DNA of 64,000 bases from an uncultured Acinetobacter sp. (GTDB lineage: Bacteria > Pseudomonadota > Gammaproteobacteria > Pseudomonadales > Moraxellaceae). The notes under the pieces were generated by a model. It did not search any database. It saw only the letters and a list, made by a program, of their open reading frames with translations, and had not been told where the DNA came from. The translations under genes and the position numbers were made by a program. The stretch is from contig NZ_CANLSL010000005.1 of NCBI RefSeq assembly GCF_947493735.1, forward strand, positions 62,001 to 126,000, given 5' to 3'. This document shows positions 30,811 to 44,574 of the stretch, one piece after another; position 1 is the first letter of the stretch, and each line of letters starts with the position of its first letter.

Positions 30811-31973
30811 GAGCCTGATGCTCCTCCACCGCCAAAGCTACCCCCACCCCCACTGTAGCCTCCGCCACCAAATCCACCGCCACTGCTTCCGCCCCCTCCA
30901 CGACCTCCACCGCTTAAGAATGCTTGGAAAAGGACTTGTGCAAGCGAGCTAATCACGAGGAAAAACATGCCAAAACCAAGTGCCAAGCTCATGGTCAAAC
31001 CAATACCATTCACCATACCCAATGCTGTGCCTGCGACACCTGCACCGAGTGCTGAGATTTTCCGACCAAACCATGCCGATGCGATCACCGCACCAGCAAG
31101 GATAAACAGTGAAAATCCAAAAGTATTTTGCTGTGCTTGTTGTTGCTGATGGGCTTCGGCTTGACGTTGTTTCAGCTCTTCAGCCGCTTGTTGTGCCACT
31201 TTAGGGTCTTGACTGAGGATACGGTCTATTTCACCCAAAGCGTCAATTAAGCCTTGGGCATATTGCTGTTGTTGGAATCGAGGCTTGATCTGCTTTTGGA
31301 TAATACGATGGGTAATAATGTCTGGGAGCACGCCTTCCAAGCCGTAGCCTGTCAAGATCTGAATGCGTCGATCATTCAGCGCTACGACAATGAGCAAACC
31401 ATTATCACGCTCGGCTGAGCCTAACTTCCACTCATCAGCGACACGCATTCCGTATTGAAAAATATCTTCTTGCCCTGTACTTGGGACGATGACAATACCG
31501 ATCTGCGCCTTACCTTGTTGGTAAATCGTTTGAATCTTTTGCGTCAGCTGTGCATTTTCAGCCGAACTTAACACATTGGCTTGATCAATGATCGGTGCAT
31601 TGAGCTGTGCAGGTAGTTCACGCTGAATGATACTTTCATCAGGTGATGCTGTATCGTTTGCAGTTGCAGTCGTTGATGCGCTGTTTTGTTGATTGTTGCT
31701 TTGCTGACTGTTGCTTTGAGGGTTTTGACGATTTGCTTGCTGATTTGCTTGTTGATGATTAATTTGTGGAATTGCTTGATGATCTTTTAAGACTTTCCCT
31801 GCGACGATAAGTTCTTCAACGTCGCTATCGACGGCAACGGCTTCTTCCGCGTAGCTGTTCTGCGATGATAACGCTGTAAATAAAACGCTAAAGCACAGTA
31901 CAAAACATGCAAGTGTAAACTTCCATGCCGTATAAACCTGTTTGGGGAATAATCGATTAGTCATCTTGATCAA
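30804..31973 (-). CDS. TPM domain-containing (YgcG-like) membrane protein with Gly-rich C-terminus
   Basis: PIIDQANVLSSAENAQLTQKIQ...GYGLEGVLPDI; GGGRGGGGSSGGGFGGGGYSGGGG tail. Confidence 0.88.
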   Translation of the reverse strand: MIKMTNRLFPKQVYTAWKFTLACFVLCFSVLFTALSSQNSYAEEAVAVDSDVEELIVAGKVLKDHQAIPQINHQQANQQANRQNPQSNSQQSNNQQNSASTTATANDTASPDESIIQRELPAQLNAPIIDQANVLSSAENAQLTQKIQTIYQQGKAQIGIVIVPSTGQEDIFQYGMRVADEWKLGSAERDNGLLIVVALNDRRIQILTGYGLEGVLPDIITHRIIQKQIKPRFQQQQYAQGLIDALGEIDRILSQDPKVAQQAAEELKQRQAEAHQQQQAQQNTFGFSLFILAGAVIASAWFGRKISALGAGVAGTALGMVNGIGLTMSLALGFGMFFLVISSLAQVLFQAFLSGGGRGGGGSSGGGFGGGGYSGGGGSFGGGGASGSW

Positions 31974-32002
31974 ATTTCAAAGTGAAATGAATCAATCACA
32001 AA

Positions 32003-32608
32003 TTATTCAAAACTCACCGTTGGCGCAGTCGAAGCACTTGCATCTGCCTTAAAGTTCGGCTTGGTATCCATGCCAATCACTTTTGCGGTCATCACTTGCG
32101 GGAACTGACGTGCATAACTATTAAAGTCCTGCACACTGCTGATATAGCGATTACGTGCCACAGCGATACGGTTTTCTGTGCCTTCGAGTTGGACTTGTAA
32201 GGCTTGGAATTGCTCATTGGCTTTGAGGTCAGGATAGTTTTCTGATACGGCGATCAAACGAGATAATGCACCTGTCAACTGTGCTTGAGCTTGTTGGTAT
32301 TTTTCGAAGAGTACAGGATCGTTTAGCACTTCCGCATCGACTTTTAGCCCTGCAACATTCGAGCGAGCTTGCGTCACTTCAGTCAACACTTGCTCTTCAT
32401 GTGCTGCATAGCCTTTCACCACATTCACCAAGTTTGGTACCAAATCCGCACGGCGTTGATATTGGTTTTCCACCTCTGACCATGAGGCTGTGACCGCTTC
32501 GTCTTTGACTTGTAAGGTGTTGTAGCCACAACCTGTTAAGCTTAGACTCGCCACCAAAGCAGTTGCCGTCATTGTTTTTTTTAATGCATTCATAAGACTA
32601 CCCGACAT
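32003..32608 (-). CDS. LemA family protein
   Basis: GYNTLQVKDEAVTASWSEVENQYQRRADLVPNLVNVVKGYAAHE. Confidence 0.92.
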   Translation of the reverse strand: MSGSLMNALKKTMTATALVASLSLTGCGYNTLQVKDEAVTASWSEVENQYQRRADLVPNLVNVVKGYAAHEEQVLTEVTQARSNVAGLKVDAEVLNDPVLFEKYQQAQAQLTGALSRLIAVSENYPDLKANEQFQALQVQLEGTENRIAVARNRYISSVQDFNSYARQFPQVMTAKVIGMDTKPNFKADASASTAPTVSFE

Positions 32609-32708
32609 GTTGTTAAACTGTGATTTAATTTTCTTACTTTATCTCATTGTATCAATTCAAAATGATCTTTCTATTTCAATTTGTATTTTTTTCAAAATAT
32701 CACATGCA

Positions 32709-32738
32709 AAAAAAAGCCCACAATTTGTGAGCTTTCTT
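32709..32738 (-). terminator. gltD terminator
   Basis: aaaaaaagcccacaatttgtgagctttctt. Confidence 0.55.
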
Positions 32739-32763
32739 AGAACGATTATTTAAAAATGAACGA

Positions 32764-34212
<1,449 letters not shown>

Positions 34213-34261
34213 TCACAACTATTTGCTTGTGTGACCTTGCATCTGCCTATTCAATGCAGTG

Positions 34262-37200
34262 TTATTGTGGGTCAGCTTGTGTAGTTTTCAGCAAGGTTAG
34301 CAAGTTTGCCGCTTTCGGTTTAACGAGCCAGAATTTACGGCTGTAATAGTCAAACTCATTGCGAATCTTGTATGCCCACGCACTACCTGTTTCTTGGATA
34401 TGCTCATCAAGAATCTTCATCAAGAACTGTTGATGTTCTTCCATCGATTCAGTTGAGATACGGGTTAAGTCGATCAACTCATGATTGTAGTAATCAACAA
34501 AATCGTTATCCAAGTCAAGCACATACGCAAAACCACCTGTCATCCCTGCACCAAAGTTGTGGCCAACTTTACCCAGTACAGTGACGATACCGCCTGTCAT
34601 ATATTCACAGCAATGGTCGCCTGCACCTTCGATGACCGCAAACGCACCTGAGTTACGCACACCAAAACGCTCGCCTGCTGTACCCGCAGCAAATAATTTA
34701 CCGCCAGTCGCACCATATAAACAGGTATTACCAATGATCGCCGTTTCTTGCGTTTGGAATGGCGAACCTTTTGGTGGGAAGATCGACACTCGACCTCCTG
34801 CCATACCTTTGCCGACGTAGTCATTAGCATCACCTTCAAGCTTGATATGCAGACCGCCTGCATTCCAAACACCCAAAGACTGTCCTGCTGTACCTTGCAG
34901 TTTTAATGTGACAGGCGCATTACTCATGCCCAAATTGCCATGACGTTTTGCAATTTCACCTGACAAACGTGCACCGATCGAACGGTTGCAGTTACCTACA
35001 GTGTAGTAGAACTCACCACCTTGACAGTTTTCAATCGAAGGCAACATGTCCTTGACCATTTCTTCTGCAAGCAAGCCTTTATCATGTGGTGCATTGCCCT
35101 GCACTTCACAGTATTGCGCCTTGCCATCTGCATCAGGATGCGACTCAAGCAATGGCTTTAAGTTCAAATGCTGTTGTCGCTCGGTTTCACCCGGTAAGAT
35201 TTCCAACAAATCCACACGCCCGATCAAATCTTTTAACGATCGCACACCGAGCGCTGCAAGCAATTCCCGTGTTTCTTCTGCAATGAAGCGGAAGAAATTA
35301 ATCAGCATTTCAGGTTCACCGATATAGTGCTCCTGACGCAAGTGATCTTGTTGAGTTGCGACACCTGTTGCACAGTTATTCAAATGGCAAATACGTAGAT
35401 ATTTACAACCAAGTGCGATCATTGGTGTCGAACCAAAGCCAAAACTTTCCGCACCAAGAATTGCCGCTTTAATCACGTCTAAGCCAGTTTTCAAGCCACC
35501 ATCAGTTTGCACACGTACTTTGCCACGCAAATCATTGACACGTAATGCTTGATGCGCTTCACTCAAACCAAGTTCCCACGGCGAACCCGCATGGTGGATT
35601 GATGAAATCGGTGATGCTGCTGTACCGCCGTCATACCCTGAAATAGTAATGAAATCCGCATAGGCTTTTGCTACACCTGCCGCAATCGTACCAACACCCG
35701 GCTCAGATACCAATTTCACAGACACCATCGCACTTGGATTGACTTGTTTTAAGTCAAAAATCAACTGTGACAAGTCTTCAATCGAGTAAATGTCATGATG
35801 CGGTGGTGGTGAAATCAAGGTCACACCCGGTACTGAATAACGCAAACGTGCAATTAAGCCATTCACTTTACCACCTGGTAACTGACCACCCTCACCCGGT
35901 TTTGCACCCTGTGCTACTTTGATCTGCAACACTTCCGCAGATGACAAATACGCAGGCGTCACACCAAAACGACCAGAAGCAATCTGTTTGATTTTCGAGT
36001 TACGGATCGTGCCATAACGTGCAGGATCTTCACCGCCCTCACCTGAGTTCGAACGACCACCGATGGTATTCATCGCAATCGCAATCGCTTCATGCGCTTC
36101 AGGCGATAACGCACCTAAAGACATGCCCGCAGAGTCAAAACGTGGCAAGATGTCTTCCACTGCCTCAACTTCGTCTACAGAAATTGAATTGTCAGTTTTT
36201 AACTTGAATAAATCTCGAATCGTCGCCACTGGGCGAGAGTTGACGAGATTTGCATATTCTTTAAAGTCTTCGTATTTGCCTGAACGCACTGACTTATGCA
36301 AAGCATTGATCACATCAGGGTTAAAGGCATGATATTCCTTACCGAAGACGAATTTCAACATACCACCTTGATCAATTGGCTTACGTGCTTTCCACGCCAA
36401 ATCAGCCAGTTTCTTCTGATCATTTTCAAGATCGGCAAAGGTTGCGCCTTCAATACGACTTGGCACACCAATAAAGCAGGTATCTACCACTTCTTTAGAT
36501 AGACCCACTGCTTCAAACAACTGACCGCCACGGTATGAGGCCACAGTTGAAATACCCATTTTTGATAAGACTTTGAGTAAGCCTTTATCAATACCTTTAC
36601 GGAAGTTCGCTTGCGCTTGAATTGGGTCGCCCAATAGCTCGCCTTTTGCAACCAAATCATTGATCACATCATGTGCAAGATATGGATAAATCGCTGTTGC
36701 ACCAAAGCCAAGCAATACCGCAAATTGGTGTGGACCACGTGCCACGCCAGTTTCGACAATAATGTTAGCATCGGTACGTAAACCTTGCTGAATCAAGTAG
36801 TGGTGTACAGCACCAGTTACCAATACTGAATTGGCAGGCAGGTAACCTTCACGGATATTTTTATCGGAAAGAATCAAAATAGATTTGCCATCACGAATCG
36901 CTTGAGCTGACTCTTCACAGATACGTTTTACGGCAACGCCAAGTCCTTCAGACTCAGGGTAGTTCAAATCAATTTCAGCTTGACCATAACCTTCACGCAC
37001 CAGTGTACGAAGCAAATGCATTTTTGAATTTGACAATACTGGGCTAGAGATAATCAAACGATCTGCATGATCAGGGCTCTGTTCAAAGACATTTTGTTCA
37101 CGGCCAAGACAAGTTTCAAGTGACATCACGATTGATTCACGAAGTGGATCAATTGGCGGATTGGTCACCTGTGCAAATTGCTGACGGAAATAGTCTGACA

Positions 37201-38770
37201 CATGGCGCACTTGGCGAGATAATACTGCCATTGGCGTATCATCACCCATTGAACCAACAGCTTCTTGACCACTTTCAGCGATTGGACGAAGCAACTGATC
37301 ACGCTCTTCGAACGTCACCATAAACATTTTTTGTGCTGCTTTAAGTGCGTCGCCTGTTAAGCCTTTTTCAATCAGGCTTTCTTCAAGCTGAGCATCACCT
37401 TGTAACTTCAACGAACGATCACGCAACCATTGACGATATGGACGCATTTTTTTCAGGTGGTTGTTCACTTCTTTGGTATCTAGCACATTGCCAGTCACTG
37501 TATCGATCGCCAAGATTTGACCTGGACCGACACGACCTTTAGAAATCACATCTTCAGGTGCATAATCCCAGACACCGATTTCAGATGCCAAAGTGATATA
37601 ACCATTTTTAGTGATTACCCAACGTGCAGGACGCAAACCATTACGATCAAGCATACAGATCGCATGACGACCATCTTGGATCACTAGACCCGCAGGACCA
37701 TCCCAAGCTTCCATATGTTTTGAGTTAAACTCATAAAACGCACGTAAATCTGCATCCAAAGTTTCAACATTTTGCCATGCAGGTGGTACCAGCATACGAA
37801 GCGCACGGAACAAGTCCATGCCACCACCGACGAGGATTTCAAGCATATTATCCAAGCTCGAAGAGTCAGAACCAGTACGATTGACAATCGGTTTGAGATC
37901 TAACAAACCTGGAAGTAATGGGTTTTCAAATTTTGGCGTACGTGCCAATGCCCAATTACGGTTCGCCGTAATAGTATTAATTTCACCATTGTGCGCCAAG
38001 TAACGGAAAGGCTGTGCCAACGGCCAACGTGGCAAGGTATTTGTAGAGAAGCGTTGATGGAACACCACAATATGCGACTCTAAACGACGATCTGCCAAAT
38101 CAGTATAAAAATCAGCAATCGCTTCAGGCATCATCAAGCCCTTATAGCTGATGACTGTCGATGCAAGTGTCGTAATATAAAAAGATGTATCGCTTTCTAA
38201 GCGCTGTTCAGCACGACGACGTGCCAAAAACAACTTACGGTTAAATTCTTCTTCCGCCAAAGCCTGTGGATTGTTCACCAAAATTTGCGAAAATGCTGGC
38301 ATTGAACGAAGTGCAATTTCACCCAAAATATCTGGATTGGTCGGTACGACACGCCAAGTCGCAACGGTTAAACCCGCTGTTTCAATCTCTTCATTGAGGA
38401 TTTTTTTCGCATGCTCTGCCAATGCAGGATCAAGATTTAAAAATACGGTACCAACCGCAAAGATCTCGCTAAGCTCTACACCCAACTTTTGAGCTTCTTC
38501 ACGGAAAAACTGTTTTGGCATCGCCAAGAGTAAACCACAGCCGTCACCCGTCTTGCCATCCGCTGCAATCCCGCCACGGTGGGTCATACAGCTCAAACTA
38601 TGAATGGCTGTTTCCACCAAATGATGGCTCTGTTTGCCTTGCATATGTGCAATCAAACCAAAACCACAATTGTCTTTAAACTCATGCGGCTGATACAACC
38701 CTTTCGGTTGATCAGTGGGAGCTACAGTATTGAGCGATGGCATGTGCATAGCGTACCCTTCTAACTTCAA
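34262..38770 (-). CDS. gltB: glutamate synthase large subunit
   Basis: [14 protein letters not shown]-terminal Cys amidotransferase; [22 protein letters not shown]-binding domain; GXGXG C-terminus (start may be MHMPSL at 38749). Confidence 0.95.
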   Translation of the reverse strand: MKLEGYAMHMPSLNTVAPTDQPKGLYQPHEFKDNCGFGLIAHMQGKQSHHLVETAIHSLSCMTHRGGIAADGKTGDGCGLLLAMPKQFFREEAQKLGVELSEIFAVGTVFLNLDPALAEHAKKILNEEIETAGLTVATWRVVPTNPDILGEIALRSMPAFSQILVNNPQALAEEEFNRKLFLARRRAEQRLESDTSFYITTLASTVISYKGLMMPEAIADFYTDLADRRLESHIVVFHQRFSTNTLPRWPLAQPFRYLAHNGEINTITANRNWALARTPKFENPLLPGLLDLKPIVNRTGSDSSSLDNMLEILVGGGMDLFRALRMLVPPAWQNVETLDADLRAFYEFNSKHMEAWDGPAGLVIQDGRHAICMLDRNGLRPARWVITKNGYITLASEIGVWDYAPEDVISKGRVGPGQILAIDTVTGNVLDTKEVNNHLKKMRPYRQWLRDRSLKLQGDAQLEESLIEKGLTGDALKAAQKMFMVTFEERDQLLRPIAESGQEAVGSMGDDTPMAVLSRQVRHVSDYFRQQFAQVTNPPIDPLRESIVMSLETCLGREQNVFEQSPDHADRLIISSPVLSNSKMHLLRTLVREGYGQAEIDLNYPESEGLGVAVKRICEESAQAIRDGKSILILSDKNIREGYLPANSVLVTGAVHHYLIQQGLRTDANIIVETGVARGPHQFAVLLGFGATAIYPYLAHDVINDLVAKGELLGDPIQAQANFRKGIDKGLLKVLSKMGISTVASYRGGQLFEAVGLSKEVVDTCFIGVPSRIEGATFADLENDQKKLADLAWKARKPIDQGGMLKFVFGKEYHAFNPDVINALHKSVRSGKYEDFKEYANLVNSRPVATIRDLFKLKTDNSISVDEVEAVEDILPRFDSAGMSLGALSPEAHEAIAIAMNTIGGRSNSGEGGEDPARYGTIRNSKIKQIASGRFGVTPAYLSSAEVLQIKVAQGAKPGEGGQLPGGKVNGLIARLRYSVPGVTLISPPPHHDIYSIEDLSQLIFDLKQVNPSAMVSVKLVSEPGVGTIAAGVAKAYADFITISGYDGGTAASPISSIHHAGSPWELGLSEAHQALRVNDLRGKVRVQTDGGLKTGLDVIKAAILGAESFGFGSTPMIALGCKYLRICHLNNCATGVATQQDHLRQEHYIGEPEMLINFFRFIAEETRELLAALGVRSLKDLIGRVDLLEILPGETERQQHLNLKPLLESHPDADGKAQYCEVQGNAPHDKGLLAEEMVKDMLPSIENCQGGEFYYTVGNCNRSIGARLSGEIAKRHGNLGMSNAPVTLKLQGTAGQSLGVWNAGGLHIKLEGDANDYVGKGMAGGRVSIFPPKGSPFQTQETAIIGNTCLYGATGGKLFAAGTAGERFGVRNSGAFAVIEGAGDHCCEYMTGGIVTVLGKVGHNFGAGMTGGFAYVLDLDNDFVDYYNHELIDLTRISTESMEEHQQFLMKILDEHIQETGSAWAYKIRNEFDYYSRKFWLVKPKAANLLTLLKTTQADPQ

Positions 38771-39231
38771 GATGACTCAATTGCTAAGTCAATAAACCAA
38801 AATTTCAAAAACCAAATCATTGTATATACTTAAGAAGCAGTACAAATGTTTGATCACAACCCCAAGCCACTAAAGCCATAAACAACCAAACTGAAATGAC
38901 CGAGTCAAAACACTGTGATAACCACACGGTCAAATGTCTAGCGACGCATTTTCTCATTGAACAGGCAAGTATTGCAAACCTTCATTTGCAAGTTGATGTT
39001 TTTAGTGAGTAGGAGTATTTGTGCAGATTAAACCAATTCTGCAACGATCAATTTTATGACGATTCACACAATTAATAAAGCAAAAAATATGCCGTATAAC
39101 ACACATAAATACTATTTGATAAACATAGACTTACAAAACTTAAAATTATTTCTCGCACCAAAATAAAGCAATATATCGCACCAAATAAGAGCTGCAGTAG
39201 ATTGTCCAAAATAATGCGCCATTTTATTACA

Positions 39232-40110
39232 CTAAAATGGATCTATAATCTCAACTGGCATTTGTCGTTCAGCACCATTTGAATTCTGATTTGAAGTTGG
39301 TGCACTTGTCGGATTTTGACCAGGCTTCACTTGCGAATGTTCAGTATCAGAGCTTTGTACTTCAACAGATTCATCTGTACGCTGAATCGTGGTCGTCGTT
39401 CCGCCTAATGACTGTGTAGCAAATGTTGACTCAGCGGTTGCTTGAGGCGCAACTTCTCTAACTTTTGGTACCGCTGCACGAGTTAACAAAATCGATTGGA
39501 GCTTGATCGTCGAATTATTCTCATCACTCCCAAGATCATTCACCATATCTGCATACGCATTAAATTTCTGAGGCAACACTTTGACACTTTTTGGTAAACC
39601 AAAACTTACTTTTTGCGCCTCTTCAATTGCAGCTTGTGTATTCTTGAACACACCATAAGTCAAAACATACTGCACATTATTATGCTTTTGATCATCTAAA
39701 CGGAAATAATGAAATTGACTTCGATCTTCACGACCGTCCAAATAAGAGCGAATGACATCCTCTTCAGCGACTTTTAATAACTGCAATGTCCAAACATTTT
39801 TATTTTCAGCAATAAATGCCGACCCACGAAACTCGGGCTCGTGATCACCTGCGAGTGCATTTCGTTTTAACAAATCAATCGGTGGAACTTCTTCTTGAAA
39901 AGTACCAATTTTTTTATCTAAAAGTACTGATTGCTGCTGAGTAACACTTTGTTCTTGCTCATTTTTTACTTCAATAGGCGTTAGCTCTTTGGTCTGCCTC
40001 TCTTTAGATTGCATGATCCAAAAGATAAAAATCAACACTAAACACGCAACACCCAAACTCAACCAAATTGCCTGTTTTACATCTTGCCAAATTTTCGCCC
40101 TATTGATCAT
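39232..40110 (-). CDS. SPOR-like/DamX-like membrane protein
   Basis: single TM N-terminus, SPOR-type region (NVWTLQLLKVAEEDVIRSYLDGRED...YVLTYGVFKNTQAAIEEAQKV), adjacent to aroB. Confidence 0.65.
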   Translation of the reverse strand: MINRAKIWQDVKQAIWLSLGVACLVLIFIFWIMQSKERQTKELTPIEVKNEQEQSVTQQQSVLLDKKIGTFQEEVPPIDLLKRNALAGDHEPEFRGSAFIAENKNVWTLQLLKVAEEDVIRSYLDGREDRSQFHYFRLDDQKHNNVQYVLTYGVFKNTQAAIEEAQKVSFGLPKSVKVLPQKFNAYADMVNDLGSDENNSTIKLQSILLTRAAVPKVREVAPQATAESTFATQSLGGTTTTIQRTDESVEVQSSDTEHSQVKPGQNPTSAPTSNQNSNGAERQMPVEIIDPF

Positions 40111-40121
40111 CTTTTCACCTG

Positions 40122-41204
40122 TTATGCAACCAAGTTATCTTGAATTGACTGAATCAATTGCGATTGCTCAAAATCTTTAGTAATCACCGCCTCACCCAAG
40201 CACTTCAATAAAACCAGACGAAGCTGACCATTTAATACTTTTTTATCATGCGCCATATACCCCAAAAACTCATCAATAGGAATCTTCGGACTTGCAATTG
40301 GCAGATTAGCTTGAATCAATACATCTTTTACACGAGCGACATCTTCTGCTGAAATCCACCCTAGTTGCTCAGATAACGATGCCGCCATCACCATACCTGT
40401 CGCCACAGCCTCTCCATGCAGCCAATTCCCATAGCCCATATAGGATTCTATTGCATGCCCATAGGTATGACCTAAATTCAGTAGCGCTCGTTCACCTTTT
40501 TCGGTTTCATCATTCGCTACAATTCGCGCCTTATGCGCACAACACCGATAAACTGCTTCAGCAAGAACTTCACGATCTCGATCTAGCAATTTCGACATAT
40601 TTTGCTCAAGCCAAATTAAAAACTCAACATCACCCAATAGCGCATATTTAATAACTTCAGCCAGACCTGCAGATAACTCACGATCAGGCAACGTATCAAG
40701 TACAGCCATATCCGCAATCACAGCTTCTGGCTGCTTAAATGCACCGATCATGTTCTTTCCAAGTGGGTGGTTTATACCAGTTTTTCCCCCAACACTTGAG
40801 TCTACCTGCGAAAGCAAGGTGGTTGGAATCTGAATAAAATTGACACCACGTTGAAAAGACGCCGCAGCATAACCCGCCATATCACCGATCACGCCACCAC
40901 CCAAAGCAACTACCGTACAATCACGATTGAAGCCAGCTTCTAACAGTGCATCAAAGATCAGGTGTAGATTTTGAAAGTCTTTATACTTTTCGCCATCGGG
41001 CAGAATACATGTTGCAACCGTTCTACCCATCATCTGAAACTGCTTTAGATAATGTGCTAAATAAAGTTCGGCGACCGTCGTATTGGTCACGATCATCACT
41101 TGCTGTGACTTAAGGTATTGATGTAATAATTTTGAACCATCTAACTGATGACCAATAAAAATCGGATAGCGACGTTCGCCCAACTCAACAAATAAGGTTT
41201 GCAT
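40122..41204 (-). CDS. aroB: 3-dehydroquinate synthase
   Basis: [56 protein letters not shown]. Confidence 0.95.
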   Translation of the reverse strand: MQTLFVELGERRYPIFIGHQLDGSKLLHQYLKSQQVMIVTNTTVAELYLAHYLKQFQMMGRTVATCILPDGEKYKDFQNLHLIFDALLEAGFNRDCTVVALGGGVIGDMAGYAAASFQRGVNFIQIPTTLLSQVDSSVGGKTGINHPLGKNMIGAFKQPEAVIADMAVLDTLPDRELSAGLAEVIKYALLGDVEFLIWLEQNMSKLLDRDREVLAEAVYRCCAHKARIVANDETEKGERALLNLGHTYGHAIESYMGYGNWLHGEAVATGMVMAASLSEQLGWISAEDVARVKDVLIQANLPIASPKIPIDEFLGYMAHDKKVLNGQLRLVLLKCLGEAVITKDFEQSQLIQSIQDNLVA

Positions 41205-41240
41205 GGATGACTTTCATTTCTAACAATTTATAACTAAACG

Positions 41241-41792
41241 CTATGGTAACGGATTTTCAAGAATTAGTTGTAAAATCTTTTGCGCTAAATCACGCGCAGT
41301 GCCTTGGTGCGTTTCAACAACAAAATGCGCCACTTCTCGATATAGTGGATCACGCTCCGCCAAGAGATTTTGAAGTTTTTGTTCTGGATTGTCTACCTGT
41401 AACAATGGCCGATTGCGATCACGGTAGGTACGAAGCAATTGAATATCGACTGAAGTCTTCAAATAAATAGTAATGCCACGATGATGTAGATGCTGACGAT
41501 TTTCAGGTTGAGTGACTGCACCACCACCTGTAGCAAGGACTAAATTTTTTTTATTGGTTAAGTCAGCAATGACATTTTTTTCACGCAATCGGAAACCAAG
41601 CTCACCTTCCTTTTCAAAAATCCAAGGAATGTTGGCACCTGTACGCGCTTCGATCTCATGATCACTATCCATAAAGTCGCGACCCAGCAGTTCTGCTAAG
41701 TGGCGACCTATGGTGGTTTTTCCTGCGCCCATCGGACCGACCAAATAAATATTTGGTAAATCCAGCGCATCTTTATGACTACTACTCAACAA
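41241..41792 (-). CDS. aroK: shikimate kinase
   Basis: IYLVGPMGAGKTTIGRHLAELLGRDFMDSDHEIE. Confidence 0.95.
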   Translation of the reverse strand: MLSSSHKDALDLPNIYLVGPMGAGKTTIGRHLAELLGRDFMDSDHEIEARTGANIPWIFEKEGELGFRLREKNVIADLTNKKNLVLATGGGAVTQPENRQHLHHRGITIYLKTSVDIQLLRTYRDRNRPLLQVDNPEQKLQNLLAERDPLYREVAHFVVETHQGTARDLAQKILQLILENPLP

Positions 41793-41830
41793 ACACCTTC
41801 AGTGTTTTAAAATCGCTATTAAAAGATAGT

Positions 41831-44020
41831 TTAACGATTTACCGTGCTATTGTCAGTGACAATTCGTGGTGTGACAAAAATTAATAACTCATCGCGGTTA
41901 TCAACCTTCGATGTAGTTTTAAATAAATTACCCACAATAGGCAGATCACCAAAGAACGGAACTTTAGTCACATTATTACCATTTACCGTTTCAAATACAC
42001 CACCAAGCACAACGGTTTCACCATTACTCACCAAAACATTGGTTTCAATCTGGTTTTTATCAATTGTCAATTCACCATTTGGTGCTGGTGCGCCTGGTGC
42101 ATCTTTGGCAATACTAAGCTGCATACTGACTTTACCATCAGGAGTAATACTCGGTGTAACATCTAAGGTCAAAGTTGCATCAATAAATTCTATTTTAGGT
42201 ACAGCATTTGCCCCCGCACCTGAAGACGATTGGTATGGAATTTGTGTACCCGATTTAATCGATGCTTTTTGCTTATCTGCTGTCAGGACTTTTGGCGTAG
42301 AGACAATTTCAGTCAAACCATCTGCTTCAGATGCAGAAAGCTCTAAATCCAACATAAAGTCAGACAAACTAATTAAACCAAACGCAATACGACCAGCTGG
42401 ATTTGCCACACCCAAATCTACATTAAGATTTTGAGGACGTTCAATTTCATAAGTATACTGACCCGTTTTATTATCAAGCGTAGGCTTACGCAAGTTCCAC
42501 AATGTAGTATCACTACCACCTACCAACAAATCATTATTATTCGTAATACCTTGAGACAATACACCCCACTTCACACCGAATGCCTTACTAAAGTCATTGG
42601 ATGCACGCACGATACGGGCTTCGATCATCACTTGCTTCACAGGGACATCGATGAGTTCGATCATCTTGCGAATTTCATCGATCTTTTGTGCGGTATCATT
42701 GACGATCAAGGTATTGGTACGAATGTCACTCGATACCGATCCACGAGGACTGAGTAGATTCCCTGCCAGCTCATCGTTATTAACTGTATTCTGATTACTG
42801 CTACCAGAAGTCGAACCATTTTTACGCTCGGTAATCAGCTTCTCAACATCCGCCACTTTGGCATAATTTAACTGAATATAATCAGTCTGAATCGGTGCCA
42901 ATTTCACGCTTTGCGCAATGGCTTTTGCTTCGTCTTCTTCTGCCTTGATTAGCTCTGCAACTGGGGCAATCCAAATCACGTTGCCGTTACGACGCTTGTC
43001 GAGGTTTTTGCTTTTGAGAATAATATCAAGTGCTTGATCCCAAGGCACATCTTTTAAGCGAATGGTGATTTGACCTTGTACAGAATCCGCAGCCACCATG
43101 TTGACATTGGTAAAGTCGGCAAGTAACTGTAACACACGACGCACTTCAATATCTTGGAAGTCTAATGAGATTTTTTTGCCGTTATAGGTTTGTGGTGCAC
43201 GGATCATCGAGGCAGTTGAATTATCCACAGGACGTTTCACGCTAATGGTCAGCTTATCTTCAGCTTGGTAAGCCATATATTCATAGCTACCACTTGGCTG
43301 AATCACAATCACACCATTACTGCCTTCATTGTACGCATCAATGGTATTCACAGGCGTTGCGAAATCACCCACATTTAGACGACGAGCCAAATGCGCAGGA
43401 ACTTTTGTTCCAAGCATACGCACCACAACTTTACTACCTTGCTGCTGTACATCGACAGGTGCATGTGCACTACCCAACTCGATATTTACCAAACCCTCAC
43501 CTTGAGCGCCACGCTCAAAGCCAATATTGGTCAAACCCATATTCTGTTGTTGTGTCGCCTGCGCAACATTTGTTGGCAATGCGACATTTTCACGAATTTC
43601 AGGTGCGACTTTGAGAATAAATGTATTGCCTTCAGTACGTGTGGTAAAGGCACCATGATCTTTAAGATTAATCGTTAGACGAGAACGCTCAGTATCTTCA
43701 AGCACTTCTACACTGCCAATTTCTGTGGTATTGACAGAAACATTATTGCCAACAGAGTTGGTCGCACCCTCGAAATCAAGAATTAAACGAGACGGCGACT
43801 CCAATTGATATGCTTTCGGTTGCACCGGCAAGCCATTAAACATCACACGTAATTCTGTACCTTGATCCGCCGTTGACATTGGCACAACTTGAGTAATCGC
43901 AACTTGCGCACTCACGACTTGAACCACCCCACATGCCACAGCCGACATTACAAATCTTTTCATGGTGAGTTGCATATTCATTACAGTCCCCATTTCACCC
44001 ACTAATTTCATTATATTCAT
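41831..44020 (-). CDS. pilQ: type IV pilus secretin PilQ
   Basis: AMIN domains, secretin/TonB short N-terminal domain, VPFFGDLPIVGNLFKTTSKVDNRDELLIFVTPRIV (start may be downstream at MKRFVMSAVA). Confidence 0.93.
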   Translation of the reverse strand: MNIMKLVGEMGTVMNMQLTMKRFVMSAVACGVVQVVSAQVAITQVVPMSTADQGTELRVMFNGLPVQPKAYQLESPSRLILDFEGATNSVGNNVSVNTTEIGSVEVLEDTERSRLTINLKDHGAFTTRTEGNTFILKVAPEIRENVALPTNVAQATQQQNMGLTNIGFERGAQGEGLVNIELGSAHAPVDVQQQGSKVVVRMLGTKVPAHLARRLNVGDFATPVNTIDAYNEGSNGVIVIQPSGSYEYMAYQAEDKLTISVKRPVDNSTASMIRAPQTYNGKKISLDFQDIEVRRVLQLLADFTNVNMVAADSVQGQITIRLKDVPWDQALDIILKSKNLDKRRNGNVIWIAPVAELIKAEEDEAKAIAQSVKLAPIQTDYIQLNYAKVADVEKLITERKNGSTSGSSNQNTVNNDELAGNLLSPRGSVSSDIRTNTLIVNDTAQKIDEIRKMIELIDVPVKQVMIEARIVRASNDFSKAFGVKWGVLSQGITNNNDLLVGGSDTTLWNLRKPTLDNKTGQYTYEIERPQNLNVDLGVANPAGRIAFGLISLSDFMLDLELSASEADGLTEIVSTPKVLTADKQKASIKSGTQIPYQSSSGAGANAVPKIEFIDATLTLDVTPSITPDGKVSMQLSIAKDAPGAPAPNGELTIDKNQIETNVLVSNGETVVLGGVFETVNGNNVTKVPFFGDLPIVGNLFKTTSKVDNRDELLIFVTPRIVTDNSTVNR

Positions 44021-44037
44021 TTCTTAATCTTCCCTTA

Positions 44038-44574
44038 TCAAGTTTCACCATGCAAAATCAAAGTACGCGGACGTTCGATATAGCCGTCCTGCCCGTCTGG
44101 CACTATTTCTAATAGTGAAATTTGATTCGGATTAATCGCCACAATGCGTCCATGGTTTTTACCCATATAACTACCAATTTGTACTCGTTCAATTTCTCCA
44201 GCAGGAGATTGAATTAAGGCAACAATGCGCCCTGAAGCACTGGTCATCGTTCCCTTCATCAACAACTCTTCGAGTGTGTACTCTTCAAGCGGTTGAGTTG
44301 GGCGCCCTAAGTTTGGATAAACTCGTTTCCCTGCCATGACCCGAAGCTCACGTGCAATACTGGTCGGTACGAATGGGCTTTTTGCACCAAAACTTGAATA
44401 AGCATAGCTTGGCACAGGGGTAAATACTGGCGGCGGCTCAATCGGCAACGGTATTGCATTGCGAATTTCGTCCATTTTAGTGTGTACTTCATCGACACGT
44501 GACTCACAACCAGCCAAGGCGAGTATCGATGCAACAACTAATGTTGATTTAATCAGAGCGCTTTGATTTCTCAT
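44038..44574 (-). CDS. pilP: type IV pilus lipoprotein PilP
   Basis: lipobox LALAGCES; LEEYTLEELLMKGTM; cluster position. Confidence 0.92.
   Translation of the reverse strand: MRNQSALIKSTLVVASILALAGCESRVDEVHTKMDEIRNAIPLPIEPPPVFTPVPSYAYSSFGAKSPFVPTSIARELRVMAGKRVYPNLGRPTQPLEEYTLEELLMKGTMTSASGRIVALIQSPAGEIERVQIGSYMGKNHGRIVAINPNQISLLEIVPDGQDGYIERPRTLILHGET

Noticed and set aside
30804-31970. Gly-rich repeat tail of the TPM protein considered as a novel repeat element
   Set aside because: Gly/Ser-rich C-termini are common in YgcG-like TPM proteins.
38771-39231. 460-bp AT-rich gap upstream of gltB considered as an RNA gene or riboswitch
   Set aside because: No convincing hairpins, conserved motif or ORF could be identified by eye.
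41844-42434. 196-aa plus-strand ORF opposite pilQ
   Set aside because: Antisense shadow of pilQ; no initiation context or domain.
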